Shown piece after piece: positions 21,767 through 32,600 of a stretch of DNA of 64,000 bases. The notes under the pieces were generated by a model. The model saw nothing but the letters and a program-made list of their open reading frames with translations, was not told the origin of the DNA and did no database searches. The stretch's first letter is position 1, and each line of letters starts with the position of its first letter. Position numbers and translations under genes: made by a program. Source of the DNA: Pagrus major (Eukaryota > Chordata > Actinopteri > Spariformes > Sparidae); the NCBI RefSeq assembly GCF_040436345.1, contig NC_133224.1:11524741-11588740 (forward strand), in the 5' to 3' direction.

Positions 21767-24200
21767 ACTTTTTGTGTTTTTTTTAATGTGCAGCCTCATC
21801 CGTCTGTAGCTGTCCCGTCACACTGGCTTGATAAAAAGATGTCAGTTTGGTTTCCATTGTTAATAAAAGTTAAATGAATCTTCCTCTTTTGCAATGACAA
21901 TAAGTTAAAGGGCAGAGACCAGGGTAACGTGAAGCCCCTCTGCCTCTGACCTTCACTCCCTGTTGGTAAGTCGAGACAACCAAAAATCTGCTTGTGAATT
22001 TGCTCCACGTGCCAACGCCTGTTCCCCTGAATGAAGCAAAAGATAAAACGTGTTGCGTGTCAGGTTACTAATCCATCGCAGTGCAGATCAACATTCTGTT
22101 ATCCCCCCGTCAAGACCCCCGGTATGCCGGCCTGACTGGCTCCGCTCAGTGACATGCGCTTCATGTTGCCTCCCTCCCCTATGAAATTTAACAACAGCAG
22201 CCTTTTTGATGAGTTGCATTTCTCTATCTCCTCTGGTGATAACAAGTTGCATGTGCAGGAGTATTCCTCGTGTGTATCACAGCTTCACTAGTCTTGCACA
22301 CAGCTGACATGTCCTAATTTAAAAAGTAGGTTCTCTAAAGTACAGAGGCGGAAAAATGGATTATAATATTCTGTATTCCTGAGAGGCAGCAGACAAAATA
22401 CTCACCATTTACACTCTTGCAATTAACTGTAATATGTAGTGTGTTACATGGCTTTTTTTTGTTTGTTTGTTATAATAAAATCCCCTAACAGTTATAGCTA
22501 TAATTTAATGCAACTTCTGAGAAGGAGCATAACTTGATTGCACATAAATGTCCCTGCAAACATAAAGAAAACTCCTCCTGACAGCTGACTTTAATGTCAC
22601 ATGCAGCCAGTGGTGGAATAAAGCTGAGTGCATTTACTCAGCTGTACTTGTGTTTCCATTTTATGCTACTTTTAAGTTAAATTTTGAACGTTCTCAACTA
22701 AAAAATGATCACATATTGCACCTTTAAGTATACTCTGATGTTAATCATTTTGCTTTAGCGACATTTTGAAATGCACAACTTTTAAAAGATGAACAATCTG
22801 AATGCTTCCTCTGCCTGGTAAATGAGAAATCTGTGTAATTTGGGGCACAGATGAGCAACATGAGGTGGCAGAATAGACCAAAGCCCACCGAGGCTACTGG
22901 ACTGTATATGACGAACACAACAGCTGCAGTCAGAGACATTTTCTCTGTGTTTAAAGTACCACACCTCTAATCTTCTTGTCTAATTGGGCATTGTAGATTA
23001 AAAAACAAACAAACAGGAAATGCGCAGTAGCTACATCTGTTGTGCTCATTATTGTGCCGCACAGGAATTCAAGATCCTCTTTCTGATGAAATCTTTAACT
23101 AAGCCAAGTTATCTTCTCCTACGGGGGCAATTTTCATCGTGCTAAAATGGTAACTTTTTACTGCCGTGTTGCCAACATTACAGATTTAGAGATTTAATAT
23201 GTGGAAATGACCTCCGTTAGGTCTCTGAAGCGCGCAGTAGCTTGCAATCAATGAGACGGCTGCCTCACAGATGCAAAATTCAGCGAGGATTCATTTTGTA
23301 ACAACAACAAAAGGCATTGTGTTGAAATGAACTGCAAAAACACAAAAAAAATGGTTAAAACTGACCCATTGTGAAGTCAATACAGCACCCATACAATACT
23401 AAGTTAATTTCTAACAATTCATATTGATTCTCGGTGTGAGAGATGAGCAGACATCTGGCCTAAAGAGGGAGACTAAACACTGTGAGTTGTAGAGTGAAGC
23501 TGAAGTAAGCTGGCATGACATACTGAATGTAACTCAGCCCGAGCCCCAGCTGGTATTGCATTATTGTGGTGTGTGATGGGCCCTCTGCCAATCTGCTCAC
23601 TGTCTCTTTGAGGGGAAATGTGCCCACAGTCAAAGCCGCTACCCAGTCTCAGCTTACAAAGGCTGCAAGAGATAGAGCCTTCAAAACCCAGCGTGTGAAT
23701 CGATTCAAAATGGAGGTCAGCGCTACAAAATGGCCAAAGTCATTTGATTTTATACTGTGAAATTTAATTAGTTCCATAAATAAAATCACTATGTAAAGAT
23801 CTGGGGACAGTGGTTGTAAGTGAATGTGTCTCGCACTGTATGGATGCTGTGTTGTTAGGATCAAGCAGGAGACTGGCTGAGTGCGACTTTGACACTGGTT
23901 TTCTAAATCTCACTCCTCTGTCATCAATAAACACCAGCTTATGAACTGAGGGGGAGAAACCACGGTGTGCTTTCTGTGTCTGGACTGTGTGCTCCCTCTA
24001 GTGGTGAATCACTGAACTGGAACTGCTGCTGGTGATACAGTTTACATGCTGTACATTACACCTCAGTTACAACCAGTACAAGAAAAACATGGTAAGACTA
24101 CTGATGATTGTTTAAGTCCAGTGTCATTTACTGTAAATATCATTTTGCAGCTAATATGATTGAGTAAATTATGGAAGTCCATTTCTGCCAGTTAAAAAAA
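21767..24200. other. Intergenic DNA, no gene seen
   Basis: Only a short family A end (ACATATTGCACCTTTAA at about 22711-22728) and AT-rich unique-looking sequence. The short open frames have no recognisable content. Confidence 0.55.
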
Positions 24201-24229
24201 AAGATCAAAATTTGATTGAGAAACAAATT

Positions 24230-25505
24230 CCATGGTAAGTCACGATTAGGGGATAAGAAGTCATAATTATGAGATAAAAAGTCGAAATTAGGAGATAAAA
24301 GTAAAATTATGAGATAAAGACATAATTATGAGATACAAAGTTATGATAATGAGATACAGTTATGATAATAAGATACAAGGACAAAATTTGGAGGTAAAAT
24401 GAATAATTATGAGATACAAGTAAAAATCATTAGATAATAAGTAAAAAATTATGAAACAAAAGTCATAATTTTGAGATAAAAACATAATTATGTGATAAAA
24501 AGTTGAAATTATGAGATAAAGACATAAACAAAGTTATGCTAATGGGATACTATAATTAAATAAATAATAAGCTAAGAACTCATAATTATGAGATAAAAGT
24601 AAAAATTATGAGATAAAGGTCATAATTATGAGATAAATGAAATTTTGAGATAAAGACATTTTTTTATTTTTGTTTTTTGTAAGTTTGGTTTAACATCACA
24701 CATGTTGAATGACTTGAAATAATTCTCTGAGTTTGAAAGCTTTGCTCCAGAAAGTCAATAGTTATCTAATCTAATAACTTAGTGATAGTTTATTTCAAAC
24801 ATCTATAAGATGTATTTAGTATGGAAGCCAATCTCCACAAGTTAGAAACAAAATTTATGAAAACTTTCTATCTCGTAATTTTGACTTTTATCTCATTGTT
24901 ATTCATTTACAAATTTCGTCCTTGCATCTCATTATCATAACTTTGCATCTCATAATTATGTCTTTATCTCAAAATTTCAACTTTTATGTCTTCATCTACA
25001 TCAAAATATGTATTTCATAATTTCGAGATAAAGACATAATTATGCGATGTGACATTTCGAGATAAAGACATAATTATGCGATGTGACATTTCGAGATAAA
25101 GACATAATTATGCAATGTGACATTTCGAGATGAAGACATAATTATGCGATATGACATTTCGAGATAAAGACACAATTATGCGATGTGACATTTCGAGATA
25201 AAGACATAATTATGCGATGTGACATTTCGAGATAAAGACATAAAAGTTGAAATTTTGAGATGAGATACAAAGTTATGATAATGAGATACAAGGACGAAAT
25301 TTGTAAATGAATAATAATGAGATAAAAGTCAAAATTAGGAGATAAAAAGTTTTCATAAATGTTGTTTCTAACTTGCGGAACTTGGCTTCCATATTAAATA
25401 CATCTTATCTTTCTGGAGCTTTCAAAGTCAGAGAATTATTTCAAGTCATTCAACATGTGTGATGTTAAACCAAACTTACAAAAAATAAAAATAAAAAAAT
25501 AACTA
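24230..25505. mobile_element. Large foldback element: inverted arms around tandem repeats
   Basis: About 24655-24990 and 25235-25505 are inverted copies. For example, TTTGGTTTAACATCACACAT at 24687 recurs as ATGTGTGATGTTAAACCAAA at 25457, and AAATTTCGTCCTTG at 24912 recurs inverted as CAAGGACGAAATTT. The right arm lacks roughly 60 bases present on the left. 24230-24650 is a left-hand run of degenerate ATTATGAGATAAAAG units. The centre is a 34-bp tandem array. There is no coding potential, so this is probably a non-autonomous foldback transposon. Confidence 0.75.
25020..25245. repeat. 34-bp tandem array (six full copies plus partial)
   Basis: Units begin at 25020, 25054, 25088, 25122, 25156, 25190 and 25224, each reading TTTCGAGATAAAGACATAAT then TATGCGATGTGACA, with only single-base differences. 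It sits in the loop between the arms of the foldback element. Confidence 0.95.
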
Positions 25506-25807
25506 TTTCAAAATCAAATTTGATTGATGAACTGAAGTTGCACAACAAGATTATTTTCTAGTGATTTATTGAGGAAATTGAGGTGAACAACAAAAAAATT
25601 CCAGCCATAAAGCAGTTCCAGTGTCTTTAAATACAGTTATCTGCATCTGCTTTACATAGTCTTTGTGCTTGAATGTATAGTTACTGAATAAAAAAAACAC
25701 CATTAATGTGAATCCACTGTATCACTTGGAGTTTAGCAACATGCACACACAACATTGCTGACAGATGTGCACGCAAACGTTTCAGGTGGAGGAGCCTGGT
25801 GAAAGAT

Positions 25808-26173
25808 TTAAAGCAACATTATGTAAATATTTTATATGAAGATAATAATTGTAATAGTGACAGTGAGAACGGTGTGTCTGACATTCCCAACTCTCTGAGC
25901 TGGACAGACAGCTTTACTCGTTGCTAACGTGACCGCTAAATGCCAGTGACTGACACTGTTATTAGCTAGTTAGCTCAGTTAGCCATGCAGCTAGCGGACT
26001 CTGCCCAGCACCAAGGGATTGTTAGTGCTTGCACGGGAGCTAATGTTTTGTGTTGGTGCACTTGCTGCACTTAGCAAAATTAGCAAACCTGCTAGTTTTT
26101 GATCATAAGTCATCCAACCTAAATGCACACGACTAGCTGTACTTATACCAATCTTTGCATAATGTTGCTTTAA
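25808..26173. mobile_element. MITE, family A-like (ends TTAAAGCAACATTATG / CATAATGTTGCTTTAA)
   Basis: Sixteen-base inverted ends, perfect as written, about 366 bp. The core has TAGTTAGCTCAGTTAGCCATG, split here as TAGTTAGCTCAG and TTAGCCATG, shared with other family A copies. Confidence 0.85.
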
Positions 26174-26279
26174 CTTCCTCCTTTTAAAGACAGCACTGAA
26201 ATACATTTAAAAAAAACAGTTCTAATGCCATTTTTTGGTGACATTATAATAAAGTTCATAACCAAAGGATAATCATATA

Positions 26280-26652
26280 AACTATGGAATGAATAGTGAT
26301 TTATTACATCAAATAATGTGATAGATCTGAGGTCAGTGCACTGTACAGAGAACATGTTTTGTGGTCCAACGTGCAGAACGAAATTAGCTATGCAGCTGCA
26401 TTTAGGTTTGTCTTAGTCAACAATATACTCAAAATAAGTTTTTATCTTCTAACGATTTACATCCTTCAGTCGTTCGACTGCCTTCAGCATACAGAATCAT
26501 ACATTCAAAACCACCGCTCTGCCTCACAAAATGTCTCACGAAATCCACAGAAATGAAATAAAAATCAGCTAAACAGTTCCTCCAGACCATCAGTGCGTGG
26601 GCGACAGATGTGACTCATCCGCTGGCCGATCTTGATGTTGCTGCCCTTCTCT
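26280..26652 (-). other. emcn: emcn 3' UTR with polyadenylation signal
   Basis: AATAAA on the gene strand (plus TTTATT at 26300-26305) about 350 bp after the stop; the cleavage point is inferred. The UTR stops short of the neighbouring MITE. Confidence 0.55.
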
Positions 26653-26666
26653 TTATCTCGCAGCCG
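26653..26666 (-). CDS. emcn: emcn exon 13 (last four residues and stop)
   Basis: After a TGTGTTTCAG acceptor the phase-1 frame reads AAAR then TAA. Human also ends a few residues after the equivalent junction. In another frame the exon stays open for 33 codons; see findings. Confidence 0.68.
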
Positions 26667-29600
26667 CTGAAACACACATAACAACAACAGATGAAACCAC
26701 ACTGAGATAAAAGCACATCTGTGTGATACAAAGTGATTATCCACCAGGACAAGATTATCACACATAATGCTCTTAATTTTGTTTTTTCTTAGGTTTTTTA
26801 AACGTAGCTGTTTTGATATTAGGAATTAATTACAAGGTCGGAGTTGGGTGTAACACGTTTTGCAGTCAGAGAGGAATTTATAAAGCTACAATCCAAAGAA
26901 ATTCAGTATTCTGCAACAACATAAACACGTTCTTCCTCAGCGAAATTCCTAAAGCATGACTCCCTGTTTCGCCCTGAAGCTCACAGCCAAGTCATCTAGA
27001 CCTGATTGTATTAGGGAAGGAAGGCAGGACATAGTGCCCAGATTTCTTTGTTTTTTGGTTGTTGTTTTTTTGTTTTTCATGGGTGGGGTCAGGGGATATA
27101 GAGTCTGTGTACAAAACACAAATGACACATGTGGATGTGCACATGCATTCACCTCACCAATAAACGTGCACACGCCTGCCACGTCTGGGCCGCATTGACA
27201 TTTACTGGCTGCACAATAGCTCCTGTCCAAAATAATCTGTGTTTATGTTAGGAAGTCCCTATCTTTCAAGCCCTGCTGCTTGTTCGAGGGCGGGGGTGCA
27301 AAATCACAGGAAACACCTTCTGTTGCCCAGCAAAGCCCCAAAAGCCCATACAGTACAATGAGATATTAAAAGCTTGTAACTTCCCTGGAATAATTGCAAG
27401 TCCGTGTCTGGAGAAACAGCTTGACCAAGTGATGGAAGAATGCACAAACAGAAGGAGCTTGAGAGGAAATCTCGCAGGAAATAGAAGGCAGGCAGCTCAC
27501 CATTTTCTTCTCCGCCTGATGACTTCACTCCGAGGAGCATGACACCGTCTTTGCTGCTTTCGGGCCTGCTCTGGAAAGATGCGCTGTGAGAGTAGAGAGA
27601 CGAAGGGATGAAGTCCTAAGTTGTTCACACACTGATTTAACACGGTCCATAACTATAAGGTTCAGACTTACTTCTCAGTTCCAGTGTCGATGGTTTCTGT
27701 CGTATGGAAGATCGAAAAAAAAAAGACATTAATACACACAAATAATGTTTTTATCAAAAAGACTATAAAAAATACATATCTTCAAATTTAAAGATGTGAT
27801 ATGTAAGAATTTTAGTTTCAAACACATCAGTTCTGATATTATGTCAAAGACATCTAAGTACTGTGGCGCCAGGTGCCCTGGTGTTCCAAGCTCGCAATAT
27901 GCATTGCTAAATGAGCTAAGTAAGTAACAGGCTACATGCTACAGCTAGCAGCTGTTAGTGCACACTCTTAAAATATGCTATCTTTTGAGCATGAATTTGA
28001 TAGACAGCCAATTCTTACATATTGTACCTTGAAATGACGCAGGAATAATGTGTAAATGTAGAAAAACAAACAAAAAACATAAATATAGGCCTTCTTTTAC
28101 ATGGGGCAATCTATTTGTATACATACCTGTGTGGTCATGGATCTTCTTGAATTTGAATTTGAGGACAATGGCAGCAGCAGCTGCAACCAGGCCGACAGGC
28201 AACAGAATCCACCACAGCTTTTTGTCTGAAGGGAACATGGGAGGAAACAGTCATCCACATAGTCTGACATGTTTCGGACAGATTAATCTCCAACCCAATG
28301 GCAGACCAGTGATGTAGCATCCGCAACGCCTCAAAACTAACCTTGAATAACCGTTCCAACAGTGTGTTTTGTTAGCCTGACCTGTCTTTAAAAGATGAAA
28401 TGTAGAGCAATGGCTATATTTCAGATTATTTATTTATTTATTTATTTTACAGATTCTGATTAAATACAGAGGGATGATAAGTAGTTATGATGTTGTTGTA
28501 ACTGTTTTCATGTAGGATATGATAAGGTTAGATTTGTAGCAACAGTAGCAGCAAAGCTAAAGGGATAGCATGTCCATCAGCTGCTTCGTCCAAACTGAAA
28601 GACCTCAACGACTACAGATGATTTTTTTCACACACTTCCTCATCTAGCGCCATCATATGGTGAAAAGGTTGTTCATTTTACTATGACCAATACATACAAA
28701 ACTGATGTCATCCCCATGAGCCTCAGCTGTTGTGTTTAGAGCCCACGAGAAAATATTAGCATGCTAACACGCTAAACTAAGATGGTGAGCCTGGTAAATT
28801 TTTTAAAAAAAAGCATGATGGCATTGTCAGTGTGAGGCTGTTAGCATGGTGATGTTAGCCTTTAGCTCAAAGCGGCGCTCACAGAGCGTGGCTTCAGACT
28901 AGAGGACCCAATGGAAGCGAGGATCGCCTCCACCACTTATCGCGGCGATGCTAGCAAGCTAGTGAGTAGTTAGCTCATGTGCAAACATCGTGTAAAAATA
29001 AGCATATTTGCATGAAGTATGAATTCAATAGATGGCCCATTTTTACATTTTTTATTGCACCTCTAAATAAAGTTTATGACATTTGTGTGACATGGTTTGC
29101 GGGGTGTGACTGGCGGCTAGTTCAGTAGCTGTATTACCTGATTTGGCGGGTTCTTTCTCATTAGTGCCAGTCTGAGGACCTTTGAAAACAACAGTTTTAT
29201 GATTAGCTTCCTGCACTACTGAACAGTTTGGTTAAACATGATTTATGATTGCATTCATTCTTCATTCACGGCTTCATTTGCACCGCAAGGATACTTACCA
29301 GCACCTTTAGCATTGTCCTTCGGTTGCATGGGCGGCGCTGCAGGTGGTGCTATCATTTTGAAATGAATGAATTACTTGCTTAAATAGATTCATACAGTCC
29401 AGCATTACATTTGATTTATGAATGTAAATGCATTAATATAATATAAATAATATAATAGAAAGACAGAGAAGTGCTTCCATACAAGACAAGGACAAATGGA
29501 GTGTGTGTACTGTACCTGGGGAAGGAGAAGCTGCACCTGTGAAAACTAAACATCAAACTGAATTTAGCTTCTTATGAACAACTTTTGAAATCACTTAACA

Positions 29601-32600
29601 TGATTTTGAGACGATTGCAAAAACAAGAACTTACGTTATTTAATTTGGTACATACCTGTATTTGTGACTGTGCCTTCGTTTGGTTTTTCAGTGCTTTCAT
29701 CTGGTCCTAAAAAAACAAAACCAAAACCAAAACAATTTTAAATACCAATTTAAAGGTTCATGTGTAGGATTTAGTGGCATCTAGCGGGGAGGATGCATAT
29801 TGCAACCTCAACATACCAATCACCTCACCCTCGCCTACGCTGGCCGCTAAAAACGTAAAAACTCAAAGAGCTGGTGTTTGGTTTGTCCATTCCGAGCTAT
29901 TGAAGAAATATGGCAGTGCAAAATGGCGGACTCCGCCATGGAGAAGGACGCGCTTCCTCTGTGCGTATAAAAGGCTCATTCCAAGGTAACGAAAACGCAA
30001 TGATTCTTATTTTCAAGTCATTATACGCTAATGAAAACATAATAATGAATATTATTCCATTTCTGCCTATAGCTTCATCCCCCTAAATCCCCCACGCTGC
30101 ATCTTTAAATACAGCTTGGCCACACCTTGCTTTCATGCCAGTAAAACTCGTAACTTACTAGGTTTTCTTAGCTGTAATGTACTTAATCTGTTCTTACCTC
30201 GAGTCTCATTAGTCTTAGTTGTCTCGGCCCCAGGTAAGGTCTCAGCCTGCTCTCCTGGGTTAGGAGATCTTGGTTGCAGAGTGCTGGAGCTGTTTGTCGA
30301 ATCTGAAAAAGTTTTTAGCACAAAAATGTCAAGCATTTTTTTTTTTTTTTGTAATTTCGGTCATTATTTCCTGTGTTTGGCGTGCAACATTTTTTATTAC
30401 TTCAACTTTCTTTTTCTTTTCCAGACAGGATGTAAAGCGTAATTCTTAAGTAACAGACGTTAGGTTAACTAATCTCACAAACATAAACCCAGTGGTGCTT
30501 CATTCTGCCACCATTAAGCCAACTTTGCAAAATTGGATACAAACAATCACCAAACTAACTTAAAATAGGTAAAAATATATATACATATATATATAAATAA
30601 ATGAATAAAAAAACTTTTATGGTCTATACCAGAAGCATCTGAAGATGGAACATTCATCGTTTTGTTAGTCTTCTCAGTCGGTCCGACTGGAGGCTCAGGT
30701 GTTCCTGGGGAAGAAAGGATCTTTTTCAGGAACATTTCAACGAGATATATTGCAACTTAATCCTCTCAACTTTCTAACACTAACCGGTGTCGAGAGTTTT
30801 GTCGGCGGAAAGCTGAGCAGTTGGAAGTACAGCGGCTTTTGCTGTTGCTGGTGCCAGTGCAGTTGGTGTTGCTTTATTTGGAGTTGCTGCTGTCACTTGT
30901 ACGTCCTTTGGGGCTGGTGTTGGGTCTGCTGCTTTTGCTGAAGTTGGGGATTGTGTTTTGGTTGTTGCTGCTAGTGTTTCATTTGTGGCTTGCATTGGTT
31001 TTGCTGTTGTTGGTTTTGCTGACTGTGTTTGGTTCGCTGCTGTTGTTAGACAAAAAAAAAAACATTGATATATATAAGTGTTTGCATAAGATCTGTAGAA
31101 AAATAAAACCAGAGTTCAACCTTTTATCAGTTTAATAGTATCAGAGGAGGCTCAAGAAGGAAAGAAAAGATGCAGGAATGTAAATTCTAACTTCTCACTT
31201 TGACCCGCCAAAGTTCCCACTGAGTTGTTTTCATTGACATTGACTTCAGTATTTAAATTCATTTAAAAGAATACTCCAACATTTTGGGAAATACGGTTAT
31301 TTCAGTCTGTCCTTACCATAAAATAAAGGGGCATATACAGTAAGTCGTCTGTGCAAGCAGCTTATAACGACCCATATTTAGGTTCCTTTTTAGGTGCCGA
31401 CCTATAGAGGCCATAGTAATCATGACGGGAGCAAAAGGGGGGAGTCGAAGTCTGCATATGGAGGAGGTTGGGGTGGATGATATTAGACAAACACACCGAG
31501 AATTTTTTCACAACATGAGATGATGGAGGTCCGGTACGACACAGGTTCACTACACCTGTCGCTGGTACTCTCCAACATTCAGTAGGCTGTTGTCGTTTTG
31601 GGAGTCAATGGCAGTTGACCCATTCAGTCATTGAGGTATGAGGACGTGTTAGCTTGCTTTGGTTTCTGGTGAAGACTTAGAGAAGAGCGACACCACTCTC
31701 ATACACAATCTGTCAGTTAAATATAAGGCTGCGGTGCAGAAGGTGGTTAGCTTAGCAGAGAAAAAAGGCGGGAAACAGGGCGAAACAGCTTGTTCTGTCA
31801 GAAGATAACAAAATCTTTGTACCAGTGTCTGAAAAAGCTTATTAAATAAGTCATTGGTAAGCAATGTCATTGGTAGTTTGGTTTTGTCACCTGGTATAAC
31901 TGATTCATCCTGTTCATCCGATGAAACTGTAAAGCAGAAACACAGCAGTTTGACACAGTTTTTTGGTTGATAAAACCTTACAGATGTGTTTTTCAGGAAT
32001 TCAGAACGCTTCCATCATGAAAACACCAGAATCAGTTTGTCTATGTAAACCATTTCCTCTGACAGACTCTCTATTTTTGGTTCAGAGTTGCATTTTTGCA
32101 TCATTCCTGTTTGGCACGGCTTTAAAGCCCAGTGTGTGAGAAAAAGGCCTGCCCTTGCCCCAAGTGTCAGACTAGGGATGACAAGTCAAGACAGCGTTGG
32201 AGGCCGTGGCGTGTTGAAGTGGATATCCTCTGCGCTGCAGCAGTTTGAAGCTGCATCCTGTCCCAGACACACTATTGTTGTCCCCTGACCTGAGCAGCCA
32301 AGCTTCCTGTCTTCACTGCTGTCAGCCATGATGCTATCAAACATATTTCACACCAGAGCAGACGCTGAAGGGCTGAACTGCGGACCACATGCTGCTCTGT
32401 CTGGCTCGTCTCATCAGTAAGGAAAGGCAGCATGTGGAGCAAGTCTCAAGTCATGTCTGAAGTCCTTAAAGTCAATAATTTGACGTCCAACTAAGATCTT
32501 GAAGCAAATTAAAGTCCGTCACAGATCTCAAGTTCTTTAATTAAAGACAAACCCCTGTCTCAAGTATCTTGGGTCAAGTCCAAGTCAAGTAAATCAAGTA

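Noticed and set aside
25020..25245. Regular 34-bp array considered as a CRISPR-like repeat
   Set aside because: Units are contiguous with no unique spacers, and the host is a vertebrate genome.
26949..27230. 93-codon minus-strand frame between emcn exons 12 and 13
   Set aside because: Considered as an extra exon, but no acceptor/donor pair keeps the emcn frame and the sequence is low in family resemblance.
30821..31135. Leu/Val-rich plus-strand frame resembling a membrane protein
   Set aside because: It is the antisense of the Thr/Ala/Pro-rich emcn exon 3; Leu-rich content is what GCA/ACA/CCA codons give in reverse.
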